Under the pieces are notes generated by a model. That model saw only the letters and a program-made list of their open reading frames with translations, did no database searches and was not told where the DNA came from. DNA of 64,000 bases from contig BLJB01000055.1 of assembly GCA_013423325.1 (NCBI GenBank), positions 248,001-312,000 on the forward strand. The letters are read 5' to 3'. This DNA comes from Usnea hakonensis (taxonomy: Eukaryota > Ascomycota > Lecanoromycetes > Lecanorales > Parmeliaceae). Shown here piece after piece: positions 1 to 10,289 of the stretch (the first letter of the stretch is position 1; each line of letters opens with the position of its first letter). A program made the position numbers and the translations under genes.

Positions 1-366
1 CGGTTCCTCGACTCTGACTTGCTACTCTATAAATACCTATATTTGTCTCCTCCTGCTGTCTTGAAGGTGCGCCGGCAAGATCGACAATCGGCGAGCCTTA
101 TTTTGTAGACGCAATTCATGATTCGCTTTAATCCCCACTTGAATTATGAGTCCAGATTTCAGTGGGCAGCCCCGCAATGTCCTACCCTTAATGCGCCCAA
201 CACCTTACAACGACTGCTATAAAAGACCGAAAAACGTGGTACGCTGTGAATCGTCTTCATATCGACTATCCCAATTCAGAAACAATTCTCCTGTCTCAAT
301 ATCATCGAAACATCTCCTCTCCGCGCAAGAACGCATTAGAAAAACCGCATAATCCCAAGTCCAACT
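1..366. other. No gene recognised at left edge
   Basis: Mixed-composition sequence with no convincing coding frame or RNA gene. A short open frame here has no recognisable motif. Confidence 0.4.
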
Positions 367-1401
367 TCAGCTGTTAGCCTTCCTTCTCGGCTCCTGATCC
401 CAAGGTTGCCTCATCTTCACCAACGTCCTACTATCCTTTCTCCCGTGCCCATCGAAAACCCCGTAGTCCACCGCTTTTGCAACCCTCGCCCCTTTCCTCA
501 AATTCTCATAGCTCCTTCTCCTCGTCACTTGCATCGTATTTCCCTTATTCATGTTGGGCCTTAGGACAGCTTTCTCTGGCGAAGCAGGGAGCAGAGGGTA
601 ATGGCACCGCTTCGGGTCTTTCCTGCGTGCGCCTTCTGACTGTGCCCTTGTCCCCATGTGAGATGTTGTTTCGGGCGGCACCACTTGGGAGTCCTCTTCG
701 AGATCCATTTGTTTTTTTTGCGCCGCTCTAGCGTATACCCAGAAGTCCGCTGGAGGCATGGCAGGTCGCGAGCCTGGTCGCGGTGGGCTTCCACCATTTC
801 GTAGGCTGTGGCTCTTTTCGAGGTACTTCTCTGGTATTGTAGGCACACTAGGTCGTGACGAGGTCGAGCTTTTGATCGTGCTGCTGCGGGAATCACTGCT
901 GAAGGAGCTTAGAGTACTAGGAAAAGAGCTTAGCGTGCTAGGTTCGTGAGACAGCGTCGACGCCGACGTCGAGCGGCTATAGACAGAAGACGATGACGTC
1001 GGAAACGTCTCGTTGTACTCTAGAGAAGAGCGAGCGAGTTTCTTAGTAATCTCAGGCAAAGACAAGTGGTCGCTAGACGCCTGCAATTGGTCAAGTCTCT
1101 TTTGGAGAGCTGGATGTCCAACCTCCGTAGGTACTTGAAACTTCAGAGGTGGAAGCCACGAAATTCGACCTCGTGGAGCAGGCTTTGGCTTTCTGGGTGG
1201 ACACGAGTACTGAGCGGGGTCGCATATGGGCACATCAAGGTATTTTTCGCTTGAATTTTCAGAGACTGTAAAGCTGAGTTCGGTCGAGTTGAGCTCTGTC
1301 GATAAATGCAATTCCTCTTCCTCATTGCTGTTTCGAACGTGCACACCGAGCAAAGAGGAAGCAAACGGTCGTTCTGCAGTCTTCAACGAGTACACAATCA
1401 T
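367..1401 (-). CDS. Hypothetical low-complexity Ser/Pro-rich protein
   Basis: Single open frame of 344 codons starting with ATG; I do not recognise a family. The middle (about residues 130-180) is very rich in Ser/Thr. The flanks carry proline- and arginine-rich stretches such as PPRKPKPAPRGR and PRPGSRPAMPP that could be docking sites for SH3-like or phosphorylation-dependent partners. There is no signal peptide and no membrane segment. The C-terminal 60 residues are basic and end in RRKANS. Such Ser-rich disordered proteins are common fungal orphan or regulatory proteins. The length and the coherent composition over the whole frame argue that it is real, but upstream exons cannot be excluded. 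Confidence 0.55.
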   Translation of the reverse strand: MIVYSLKTAERPFASSLLGVHVRNSNEEEELHLSTELNSTELSFTVSENSSEKYLDVPICDPAQYSCPPRKPKPAPRGRISWLPPLKFQVPTEVGHPALQKRLDQLQASSDHLSLPEITKKLARSSLEYNETFPTSSSSVYSRSTSASTLSHEPSTLSSFPSTLSSFSSDSRSSTIKSSTSSRPSVPTIPEKYLEKSHSLRNGGSPPRPGSRPAMPPADFWVYARAAQKKQMDLEEDSQVVPPETTSHMGTRAQSEGARRKDPKRCHYPLLPASPEKAVLRPNMNKGNTMQVTRRRSYENLRKGARVAKAVDYGVFDGHGRKDSRTLVKMRQPWDQEPRRKANS

Positions 1402-2349
1402 ACAAGATGTAATTCTGTGAACAAATTAGTACCGGCGATGTCAGCGTACTAGTTTTGATGATCTCACAGTGCCAAAAGTGACCCAGCCACACTCAAACGT
1501 TGGACCATGCAACCATTAATTCCTAAACCTTCAAAAGCTTTGCTTCCATTGGCTGCACAGAACGGCGCCTTGGATGCTGTTACTAACCCAGGAACAGCTG
1601 CCGCCACCCAAAACAAGACCATCGCCCTAGATATCATTAAGCACGCGGAGCACAGGACGTCCTTCTGACGACGGCATCGAAATGGACCATTCTTGAAGTG
1701 TCGCCAAGCGACGATCTGATGGAGCAGCAGATACGTGATGGAAAGAGCCGCCTAGCCAATAGGGTCTCAGCGTTGGCAGCTTGTAGGGCGGAAGATGGTA
1801 CTCACCGCAGTCAGCATAGGACTGGCGCCGGCAATAGTCACTTCGTTACCAGGACCGAGTATGAGATAGATAGCTCCAGCGCTGTCTATTCCGGAAAGCA
1901 TGAGCAACCCATATTGAGAAGCGACGAGAGCTTTCCGGGACCTCAGACCCATCACCGGTTGGGGAGATCTTGGGATCCGCGACAAATGTATATTGGCGAC
2001 TGGTACTCGTCAATCGAACGCGTGCACAAACGATCTGATATCCAAAGCCGCGTGCTATTTGCATGCAGCGCTTTCGCGGAAAATCTTTAAATGTAAAGCA
2101 AAAATGGTCTAAGCTGCACACACATTTACTTAATAACGAATCGCGTTGACAGGAAAGAAGATGGCTGGTGAAGAGGACTCCAAAGGGCGGGCTTCGCTCA
2201 CCATGGCGGAACATCAGAAGATACAAAGGTGAGACATGTCGGAATGTGTAAGGCTCGTCATCGAATAGGGGCCAGATGAAAACTTTAGTCAGCATTTCAC
2301 ATGGACCAAATAGGTGAAGCGTTGAAAAAATGGTTCAATCATGCTCGGT
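1402..2349. other. Intergenic; no gene supported
   Basis: Several overlapping open frames of 70-150 codons exist on both strands, but none has a recognisable motif, splice continuity or coding-like composition. Confidence 0.4.
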
Positions 2350-3243
2350 TCAGGCTTTGCGGTGCTTTCTTGACTTCGTGCGTGTGGGCTCCTCAGGATC
2401 GTGGAAATCAATTGAGTCTTTCTTTCTCTTTCCGCCAGATCTCGTTTTCGCAGTAGTTCCACATGAATGTTTGATTGGTGTATCGATGTCAGACTGAAGA
2501 CTCTTCTTTTCAAGGGACCAGCCGCTCCACTGAGCCATCTCTTCGTCGGGGTTCCAGGCAATCCTGCCTTCCCTACAATCATCCGAGGATTTTAGCCACA
2601 TTGCCACAACTTCCCCCGTCTTCCTCCCAACCTCCCGGGTCCCAGCTTTGGGCTTCACATTCATTCCATGATCCGCATTTTCGACGACTACCCTCCAAGT
2701 CTTACACTGCATCTTTCCTCTGACTTCCTCGAGTCTTTCGAGATTGCACATTTCGTCGCGATCTCCGCTGACGAAGATAACCTTGATAGATGCTGACAGA
2801 TCGAGTAACACTTGATCTCGAGTTTCTCTTGCAGTGTGCAGCGGGTAGCTCACAAGTACTAGATGAGTTGTGGTCTCCGTAGCAGCCATGACTGCAGCTC
2901 GAGCACCCATACTACGTCCTCCTAGGCAACGTGGAATTTTGGCATTCAAATCGAAAGCCATGACTTCACTGAACATCTTGACTCTTGCCTTTAGATTCAT
3001 GTTGCCCTGGAAGCAAAGAATGCTCGATTGTGGAGAATGCGATGCAAAGCCATGAGTGAAATCAGCAACTGCATCGGATTGTAAAGTACCGCCAGCGCCA
3101 TGTGTAAAGACAAGATCGGCGTCAATGCAAACAAGACCAGCAGGATCTTTTGTAGTGTACAAGCAGTCTATTGGTGGTTTAGGATGATGTGGAACCTGTA
3201 AAGAACGTTGTGCTAGAGGCTGTTCCTGGCCTTCCTGAGACAT
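2350..3243 (-). CDS. KANL3/TEX30-like alpha/beta-hydrolase
   Basis: 297 residues from the ATG at 3243. The frame stays open upstream to 3459, but that extension has no family features. An alpha/beta-hydrolase core is visible in order: THGAGG oxyanion region (about 47-52), GGRSMGARAA nucleophile elbow with Ser about 111, VSYPLH, the acid-strand motif SGDRDEM, and a late NADHGMN supplying His. This set matches the KANL3/TEX30 (KAT8 regulatory) hydrolase-like family. The last 45 residues are a Lys/Arg-rich, possibly nuclear tail ending KSRKHRKA. The substrate is unknown; members are mostly annotated by fold only. It is divergent from the methyltransferase-like gene starting 275 bp away. Confidence 0.75.
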   Translation of the reverse strand: MSQEGQEQPLAQRSLQVPHHPKPPIDCLYTTKDPAGLVCIDADLVFTHGAGGTLQSDAVADFTHGFASHSPQSSILCFQGNMNLKARVKMFSEVMAFDLNAKIPRCLGGRSMGARAAVMAATETTTHLVLVSYPLHTARETRDQVLLDLSASIKVIFVSGDRDEMCNLERLEEVRGKMQCKTWRVVVENADHGMNVKPKAGTREVGRKTGEVVAMWLKSSDDCREGRIAWNPDEEMAQWSGWSLEKKSLQSDIDTPIKHSCGTTAKTRSGGKRKKDSIDFHDPEEPTRTKSRKHRKA

Positions 3244-3517
3244 ACTGATTTGACATGCGTACTTCCTAACACCTGCACAGATCCCAAATAGACAAGCTAT
3301 TTTCTTGTGCAGCTTTTCCTCAATGATAATCGCGAAGGAGCGGATCATAGGTAAGAAGACGAGGAAGAGAGTTTCAGCAAGGGCACTAGGGCAATTCTGA
3401 AGCGTTTTGCGGCTAAACTTCGGCCTCTTCGACTCGGACCATGGGCATCTCGACCGCACCTGAGGGTACTCTCAGTGTCTCACTCACCATTGTCCTACTC
3501 ATCTAGATCAATTTGCC
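3244..3517. promoter_or_regulatory. Shared divergent promoter region
   Basis: Only 274 bp separate the start codons of the KANL3-like hydrolase (minus) and the methyltransferase-like gene (plus), so both probably initiate from one bidirectional promoter. No specific operator was recognised. Confidence 0.4.
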
Positions 3518-4683
3518 ATGATGCTTCAGCAAAGACGGTCTCGAACCGAAGGAAGTTCCACATTCGATCCCGATGCTCTTTTTGAAGCATGGAACACAGA
3601 TCACAAACAGCTGCCCGAGAATGATGACTTGAGATCGTCCATCATCACTACATTCAATTTGTCCCACAATGACAGCTATGTCTACCACGCTACAGCCAGC
3701 GTAACTCTCTCGCAGGTTCAAGATGCCATCAGACACGGTGGTAAAGCCGGCTTGCATGCGTGGTATCTCGACGAAGAGGGAGAGCCAGTAAGAAGTCCTC
3801 GTCGATACTGCGGGTGCCTCTCGGGCTTGACGATCTGATCCAGGAATCTTCTTTTCCATCTTAGCTACCGCCGCCTCCTCCAGCAGATGTCTTAGCCTAT
3901 ACATCAATCTTCGCTCCAAATACCGCAACATCGAAAGCCTTGACTGGTTTCGCAGCCAATGCGAAGAAAGGTTCAATACGCTCGAAAGTCGCCTCACATC
4001 TACAATCTTTGCGGGTACTGGCCCCAGAAATGACGATACCGAGATCAAAAAGTCACAGGAACCCATATTATGACTACTGGTGCTGGTCATGTCAAAATTT
4101 AGAATGGGCCGGGCCCGAAGATGGGACTGCGAACATAAAGAGAAGCCATCACATCCTCCCAGTCTTCATGCATCATTTCGGCTGTGTGGTACCGAGCTAT
4201 GAGAGTCTGGAAATTATCAAACAAGTCGCGGGTCAACGAGCGGTGGTAGAAATCGGAAGTGGCAATGGCTACTGGACCTACATGCTGCGGCGAATGAGCG
4301 TCTCTGTGCATGCAGTCGATAATCTGCAGAGCGAATATCGGACGTTATGGATCAGTGATACGCTGACCAAAGACGGTGAAAAATATCTGAAAGATGAGAA
4401 AGGTTGCAAAGACGCCGTGTTACTCCTAGTGTATCCAATCGTCAGCTCCGACTTCACTTCTAAAATCCTCGATATGTACAAGGGAAATACGATATGTGTC
4501 GCAGGGACACAAAATCGGAGCGGGTACACAGCGTTCAAGGATAAGACGATTGATGAGTATCTGCAAATGGAGAAAGCCGACTACAAGAAGACTATTCAAA
4601 TCCCTCTTCCCTCGTTCCCTGGCAAGGACGAGGCGCTCTATGTATTTGAGCTACAGAAACAACAGGAAAGTCTTTCGTCATAG
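3518..4683 (+). CDS. Class I SAM-dependent methyltransferase-like protein
   Basis: Two exons, 3518-3787 and 3865-4683, joined by a 77-nt intron (GTAAGA donor, CTTAG acceptor). The junction is in phase 0 and continues as EEGEP-LPPPPPADVLAY, giving 362 residues. Motif I of the Rossmann-type methyltransferase fold is clear, VVEIGSGNGYW (about residues 217-227), followed by an acidic strand end in VHAVDN. The region between residues 155 and 200 holds conserved-looking aromatic and Cys residues (YYDYWCWSCQNLEW). The N-terminal 90 residues resemble no catalytic domain I know. The substrate is unknown. It is divergent from the KANL3-like hydrolase, suggesting co-expression. Confidence 0.75.
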
Positions 4684-5617
4684 CGTGCCCTCAGTACTTC
4701 TATTCCGCAATTGTTATCGTAACCTGAGCTTCTAAATCTCTATCATTTGTCAGCGCAAGGTGCACAAAGACGGAAACCGGACAGTGAATGAAGATACAAT
4801 TTTTGCAATTGTCTGATAGCGGCTTTTGGTCGAAGCTGGGTCGATAAGTACCTCGCTGCGTAGCATCATTCGATGGCAAGCATTTGGGAACAGCGGTGAC
4901 TTCTATCACTGCAAAGTCTCGACATCTAGTGATACTTTCCTGTTAGTAAGACTTCACTGCGAAGCACATCAATCTTTCCAGTTCAGTCTGTTTCCTTTGC
5001 TGGTTCTCTGCGCTTCCAACCCGTCTCGGTTGTCAAATGACCTCAGATATGAAGAAGCGAAAGGTAAGGCTAACAAGTATGGGGAAGTTGATTACCATGA
5101 AACAAAACACTCTCAAGCATCACGGATGAGGGAAAGCTCCTCGAGAGCTTGACGTAGAATTGGATGGCAGATAAAGATACCATGACGCTCGGATCTCTGA
5201 TTGCTCAAAGCATAGGCAGACTCGGGTTGAGCCGTGACCGACAACGGAGCCAAGGCGGAGAGCATATCCAATGAATCAAAGTGAGGTAAGCAAACAGCAG
5301 ATCATATAAAGTCAACTGAAATTGGTCAAATCCACAAGCTTGCGAAGGCGGTGTCTCTACGCCAAACGTCGGCGACAGCCTAACATCTTTCCACATTACT
5401 AATCGATAGACGAAAACAATGTCATCCAGGAAAATGCATCTATTCTGCTGCGTAGCATCACAGGCAGTTGCAAAAGTTCGCATGATAAATGTGTTGTTAT
5501 TATTAGCTACCAGCGTGACTTGATTATGCTAGTAGAAGCAGCGCACCGATAGACAAATCTATACGGTTCCTCACATTCGAATCTTTCAACTTCCTTACAG
5601 ATCATTCTACTGCCGAC
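4684..5617. other. Intergenic; nothing recognised
   Basis: About 930 bp without a convincing coding frame. Short frames on both strands have no motif or splice support. Confidence 0.4.
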
Positions 5618-6448
5618 TCAAATTTTACCTTGCGCATACATGGAACGCAACTCTGCCCAGCGCTGTGGCCAATCCGTGCCATCATGCTTAGATTGTGGCC
5701 TCTTGTGAGCCAGGAAGTATTCCTGCGGAATCACTTCGTAGCGGCGTCGTCCAAAATTCGTATTATGCTTTTCGAGGAATGTGGCAATCGACTTTGTTTT
5801 TTCCTCGTCGCGCGTTAAACTTATATTCGGACCATCGAGCCCATATTCCAAGCTAAAATTGAACATTTATCAGTATCTTCTTTGATGATCTGAATCGAGC
5901 GCTTGAAAGTATTGAGGGTAACGGATCCCCAAATCATTTTTGAAGACTCAGCACGTGCTTCATGAGGAAGAGAGACGGGACTTTGAAAACACTTACATAG
6001 CGTCGCGAAGGGCTGGAAGCATAGCAATCTTCGACACCAGACGATTGTGGGCGTAAACTTCAAAATTCTCGTGTGGGAACGTCATGTCACCTTTTCTCAC
6101 GAGCGCGAGATATTTTCCAACTGTTGACATCTCGGTTCTTGAATGCTCCTCTTGCTCATGAGCCAGGAGGTTCCGGAGATTGCCGTGCGGGACCTTGCAA
6201 TGAATGCATACTGTTTGATGCGACATGGCGAACAAAATGACGTGATCATTGAGGGTATGGCTGGAGGGGTCGGTAGGCCTACCGTACTCGTGGTACCAAT
6301 GTGCTTTCATGGCTTTGAAATTGTCCTCATTGAAGCGTATGTCGCAGCCTTCTGCGGGACAGACGAGGCGGATGCCATACATCAAGTGGTTGTCTGTCAT
6401 GTTGTACCAATGTGAGGGCCAGCTATTATTTGGCGCCACTGGCGGCAT
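5618..6448 (-). CDS. Clustered C2H2-like family protein, copy A (two exons)
   Basis: Exons 6448-5997 and 5852-5618 on the minus strand, with a 144-nt intron (GTAAGT / TTTTAG). The split codon becomes Ile and the joined protein has 228 residues. It is clearly paralogous to the genes at 8183-8854 and 9190-9894. Shared features are an N-terminal WPSHWYN, a first C-x4-C module (Cys30, Cys35, His50 or nearby), a second finger reading C-x2-C-x12-H-x4-H (Cys81, Cys84, His97, His102; a textbook C2H2 spacing) and the C-terminal block EYFLAHKRP...W..LRSMYAQGKI. There is no signal peptide and no TM segment. Metal or nucleic-acid binding is inferred from the Cys/His pattern only. Copies B and C have no intron at this place, so an intron was gained or lost within the family. 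Confidence 0.75.
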
Positions 6449-6736
6449 CTTGAGCTGAGTCTGAGCGAGAAGTTGAAGTTGAATTGAGCAAGGCGTTGAT
6501 GTCTTCTGAGACTTAAAGAGGGTGTGAACGCAGTGCCTGCGAATGCGAGAATGTGCAAATGGTTTAATGAAGAATCAAGGACTTGAGGAACGTCTTGAGT
6601 GATTTCGAGACTGGATGATGAGATGGTATTACGATGAAGTCAAGAATCACATTGACTGAGGTGATAGAGAACAAGAGGATATGTGTATTGTGAGAGAGGT
6701 ATATATAGGTTTCTATCAAAATACGCCTGAAATATT
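6449..6736. promoter_or_regulatory. Upstream region of copy A
   Basis: Region 5' of copy A on the minus strand. It presumably holds its promoter, but no motif could be assigned. Confidence 0.25.
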
Positions 6737-7215
6737 GTCTGCCCGAAAAAGAAAATACGGGCTCGCTTTGCCTGCCTGCCTGCCTGCCTGCCTCTCGATG
6801 GGCACACCAAGCAAAAGCCTCGAAGGCTGCACAAGCTTCGTAATACCCCCGGTGAGAGACAGATCTGGAGTGAAATTCCTGCCCGAAAATATGGATTCGC
6901 TTTGCTTGCCTGCTGCTTTTCAAAGGCCCCACCAAATGAAGAGCCTCGCGTGGCGTAGTGGGGGTCTGCTTCGTAATACGCTGCCCGATAACCAACGAAT
7001 CGAAGTACGTGTACCAAACACTGCCTTGTGAGCGTTTCCAATCGCTGACACAAGGTAGTAAAAGCTTTGATTCGCGGTGCCTGCCTCTCAACGGCCCACC
7101 AAAAAATGAAAGCATCGCAAGGCGTCGCGGGCATCTGTTTCGCAATATGCTGCCTGATGTCCAACGAATCGAAAGACGTGGATTGAATATCTGCCTTTTG
7201 AGAGCTCTCGATCGG
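6737..7215. repeat. Degenerate tandem repeat, three copies
   Basis: Three imperfect direct copies start near 6740, 6881 and 7064. Each contains a CGCTTTGCCTGCCTGC-like or CGGTGCCTGCCTCTC-like head, a segment like GGCCCACCAAA.GAA.GCCTCGC, then a CTTCGTAATAC or TTTCGCAATATGC block. Copies 2 and 3 continue through CCAACGAATCGAA.ACGTG and a further 50 bp. Copy 1 includes a short TGCC microsatellite (about 6770-6795). Spacing is roughly 140-185 bp. Long open frames across it are by-products of the repeat and I do not call genes here. Confidence 0.65.
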
Positions 7216-8051
7216 CTTATCATGAGGTAATCATGCATGCGTGGAACATGGGAAGCAGGCAGAGAAGAAGTAATGGACAGAAGCCCGCATTTAAGGTGCG
7301 TTGATGGCTTGGGCTGTGAGTTGTTGCTGATGAGAGATGGAGGGATGTGAGGGTAGCGGAGAGGGGTTGGGGTAAGATCAATATGTATGTATATATGGTC
7401 AATTTAGATTCTGTATTTGGGCAAAAGGTAAGTTGAGTTGTTTTGGCAGTAGAGTAGATGATCGGATTGAAATTCTTATTCGCCTTGATTGATGTTTCAT
7501 AACCCAAATATCACGGCTCAAGATAGGTTGAACAAAAGACTTGAGCCTACTAACATCACTCTCCCCTGCAACCGAAATACCAAAACCCATGGGAATGTTC
7601 CCAAAAACTTTTCCGGTCCCGCGCCTGCGCTTCAGCACTTTATTTAAAGGTTTTGCGCCCTTTGTGCAGCTTCCCGAAGGACCAATGACGGGGTTTCGGA
7701 TACCTTGTCATGAGTTTTGGCTGAGAAATATAGGTGAGCTTATGTTGAAAGAAAGATATCTGCAAGGTAAATGCTATGCCGATTGGTCTAGAGTAATGAA
7801 TGAGCTTTGATGATCGCTTCGTGAAGTATCTATAATACTCTCATCGCTCACAACCTCTTCTCTACTTAGACTCATGATAACCACTCGGAGCCGTTCGTTC
7901 GTCAGTACAAGCTCTGAGTTTCACATAAAGATGGTCACGAGACACACTTTGTTCTCCGTTCCAGAACCGACACAGCCCGATTCAACTCCTTTTAACACTT
8001 TTTGAGTCACCAAGCCTATAAAGCCTCCATCACAACTCACTCATCACTTCC
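7216..8051. other. Intergenic; no supported gene
   Basis: Short open frames (for example plus strand 7541-7810) have no family resemblance. The last part is the upstream region of copy B. Confidence 0.35.
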
Positions 8052-8150
8052 CCCTCTTCTCCTCCTCCTCCTCCTCCTCAAGACCTTCGCATCTCCCCCC
8101 AAACCCCAAGACAAAAACCAAAAACCAAAAACCAAAAACCAAAAACCCAA
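8052..8150. repeat. Pyrimidine run and CCAAAAA microsatellite in the copy B leader
   Basis: A CTC trinucleotide run (about 8052-8082) is followed by roughly five tandem copies of a 7-bp CCAAAAA unit (about 8112-8150). It lies just before the start codon at 8183. CT-rich tracts are common near fungal transcription starts. Confidence 0.7.
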
Positions 8151-8182
8151 ACCCCCAAATCCCCTCAATCCACAGCCAAACC

Positions 8183-8854
8183 ATGCCCCCCGCCCTCCTC
8201 GCCAAACCCCCCCGCAACCGCTGGCCCACCCACTGGCACAACGGCCCCTCAAGCATAAAATGCATCGCCGACGGCTGCCCCTTCACCACCACCCGCTCCG
8301 GCTGGCACGCCCAATGGAACGACCTCCAAGACCACTGCAGCGCCTCCTCCACCGCCTCGCACGCCCTCCTCCTCAAAATCCTCTGGCAAACCACCTGCGT
8401 CATCGACGACTGCACCCACCCCCCCTTCACCGGCGACCCCGCCTCCCGCAGCCGGAACCTATTCGCGCACGAACAACAAACGCATGGCAGCGCGCACCTC
8501 TCCACCCTTGCCTCCTTCGTCAGACTGGTCCGCCAAGGGGGGGGCCGTTTTGATCGCGAAGCCGAGGACTATGCGTTTGATCGGTTGGTTGAGAAAATGG
8601 AGGCGCTGTCTGAGGACGTGCGGGAGCAGCTTTTTGAGAAGGCCGGGCACCCGTACACGGCGCGGCCTAAGCTGGCGGTGCTGAAGGAGATTCTTGCGGC
8701 TGGGAGTGAGCGCGCGACGGGCGGGGTGCCGTATTCGGTGCCGCCGGGGTTGTTTCTGTGGGGGGCGAGGCCGGATGTGGATGAGCTGGTGGAGGAGGGG
8801 TGGGAGGTGGTGTGGAGGAAGTTGAGGGAGGAGTATAAGGAGGGTGTTATTTGA
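8183..8854 (+). CDS. Clustered C2H2-like family protein, copy B
   Basis: Intronless, 223 residues. Paralogue of the genes at 5618-6448 and 9190-9894. It has WPTHWHN near the N terminus, then module 1 Cys27-x4-Cys32 with His51 and His60, and module 2 Cys72-x4-Cys77-x18-His96-x4-His101 (SRNLFAHEQQTHGS). The C-terminal block is FLWGARP...W..LREEYKEGVI. No secretion or membrane signals are seen. The coding strand is extremely C-rich in the first half and G-rich in the second (switch near 8500), unlike copies A and C. Function is unknown; metal binding is inferred from the pattern. It is encoded opposite to its relatives. Confidence 0.75.
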   Translation: MPPALLAKPPRNRWPTHWHNGPSSIKCIADGCPFTTTRSGWHAQWNDLQDHCSASSTASHALLLKILWQTTCVIDDCTHPPFTGDPASRSRNLFAHEQQTHGSAHLSTLASFVRLVRQGGGRFDREAEDYAFDRLVEKMEALSEDVREQLFEKAGHPYTARPKLAVLKEILAAGSERATGGVPYSVPPGLFLWGARPDVDELVEEGWEVVWRKLREEYKEGVI

Positions 8855-9189
8855 AGGGGGGGATTGGATGTTGTGTTTTTCTTAGGTTTAGTGAGCTGGG
8901 TCTAGCTGTGATTAATAGGGTTTTAAATCTCAAGTTTTGACCAGGGCATTTGGTTGGAATGTCATTTTCTTAGCGCAAGATTGAAGATCCATTCATGCTC
9001 CTCCAACGCCCCTCCCGCATGCATATAACTTCCGCAATTATAAATTGATGCCATATCACTGATTCACCAAATGCATGCTAAACCCTTCGCAAACCCGCAA
9101 AGACACCCTGATTACCCTCCATCGATAACACTTCGACAACGACCGATATGATCTAGCTGCGCGTCATAAACGTCCATGTGCTCCCTCCA
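8855..9189. other. Short convergent intergenic region
   Basis: 3' flanks of copy B (plus) and copy C (minus). No terminator-like or coding feature could be assigned. Confidence 0.35.
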
Positions 9190-9894
9190 TCAGATACGTC
9201 CTTGGGCATAATCATCGCGAAGACTGTCCCACACTGGTGTCCATTCATAATCTGCAGGATTATTCGGAATAGGGCGGCAGAGCCAGAGGAAGTGTTCTGC
9301 GCATACAGGCCACCAAACGGGCGGATTTTCACCAGGCTGTGCCAGGACATCCGCGGTGAGGATTCGACCCAAGTGTTGGTTTAATTGAGCCCGCGGGTAG
9401 GTGTTCGGATGCTGCAGGTTGTTTTTCTGGAAGAGCAACTCCAACGTCCTGATCGGCATGGCCAGAACTTTCTCCAGCATTCGTTGAAACGCCAGTTTCT
9501 CAATCTCGTCGTTCGCTTGCTGGAATCCTGGACCGCCGCGAATACGGCCTTCTCGACCAAGGGTGACGAAGGAGCAGATGTCAGACATTTTTGTGCTACC
9601 GTGAGCGTCCAATTCGTGGGCAAACAAGGCTCTGGAAACAGAGGCGGGATGGCACGCCTTGAACGTGAGATGTTGACAATCGTCGACGGCGCATAGTCCT
9701 TGCTTCAGCATCTTGGTCAAAATCTGATGATCCGTATCCGCGGTATACATGCAATGATCCACGAGTTCTCCCCACTGATACGACACAAGAGGGTTTGGGA
9801 CCACGAAACCGCAATTGGGTACAATGCAGTGGATGTGGTCTTCGTCATGGTACCAGTGATCTGGCCAGGACGTTGGTGGTCTGTATGGCATCAT
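9190..9894 (-). CDS. Clustered C2H2-like family protein, copy C
   Basis: Intronless, 234 residues, minus strand. It shares the whole architecture of copies A and B: SWPDHWYHDE at the N terminus, module 1 Cys23-x4-Cys28 with His47/His56, module 2 Cys68-x4-Cys73 with His93-x4-His98 (SRALFAHELDAHGSTKMS), a helical middle (LAFQRMLEKVLAMP) and the tail FLWLCRP...W..LRDDYAQGRI. The conserved Trp/His and Cys/His positions suggest a folded zinc-dependent protein. DNA, RNA or protein binding cannot be decided from sequence. It is convergent with copy B (335 bp apart). Confidence 0.78.
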   Translation of the reverse strand: MMPYRPPTSWPDHWYHDEDHIHCIVPNCGFVVPNPLVSYQWGELVDHCMYTADTDHQILTKMLKQGLCAVDDCQHLTFKACHPASVSRALFAHELDAHGSTKMSDICSFVTLGREGRIRGGPGFQQANDEIEKLAFQRMLEKVLAMPIRTLELLFQKNNLQHPNTYPRAQLNQHLGRILTADVLAQPGENPPVWWPVCAEHFLWLCRPIPNNPADYEWTPVWDSLRDDYAQGRI

Positions 9895-10289
9895 TGTCGA
9901 CGTGTAAAGAATAGTGTGTGACGGGTTTTAGGTGATAATTATTGGGAGATAGATGACTTGAGCTTCTGAGCTGTGCTGTTGTCTGTGTTGAAGTCCTAAC
10001 ATAGGAAGAGTGACAAGAGCTAAAGCAGTTTATGAAGTGTCTAAAGCAATTTATGAAATGTTGGCAGACAGCAAAAACTCATAGAAGAGGAGACGACCTT
10101 TTATGTGATTCCAAGTCTCCATGACCCTTGCGGTCAACATGGGGAGACGGCGGAAATCTTGCTTCATAGTGTTAAGAATAATATGGATATGTCTCTGACT
10201 GGCTGATCCTACACGGTAGATCGGAGCTAAGCCTGGTGGCAAAAGATCAAAGAGGTAATAATTGTTGCGGCCGTAATGCGACAAGGTGG
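9895..10289. other. Intergenic between copy C and the decayed copy
   Basis: No convincing gene. A 77-codon minus-strand frame (10051-10284) has no recognisable motif. Confidence 0.35.

Noticed and set aside
3503..4090. 195-codon minus-strand frame
   Set aside because: Antisense to the methyltransferase-like gene, whose exon junction and motif I are much better supported.
6564..7238. Long open frames on both strands across the tandem repeat
   Set aside because: They arise from a repetitive sequence lacking in-frame stops; the frames have no motif and differ between repeat copies.
7541..7810. 89-codon plus-strand frame as a possible further family member
   Set aside because: No WP.HW box, no Cys pairs at family spacing and no convincing tail alignment.
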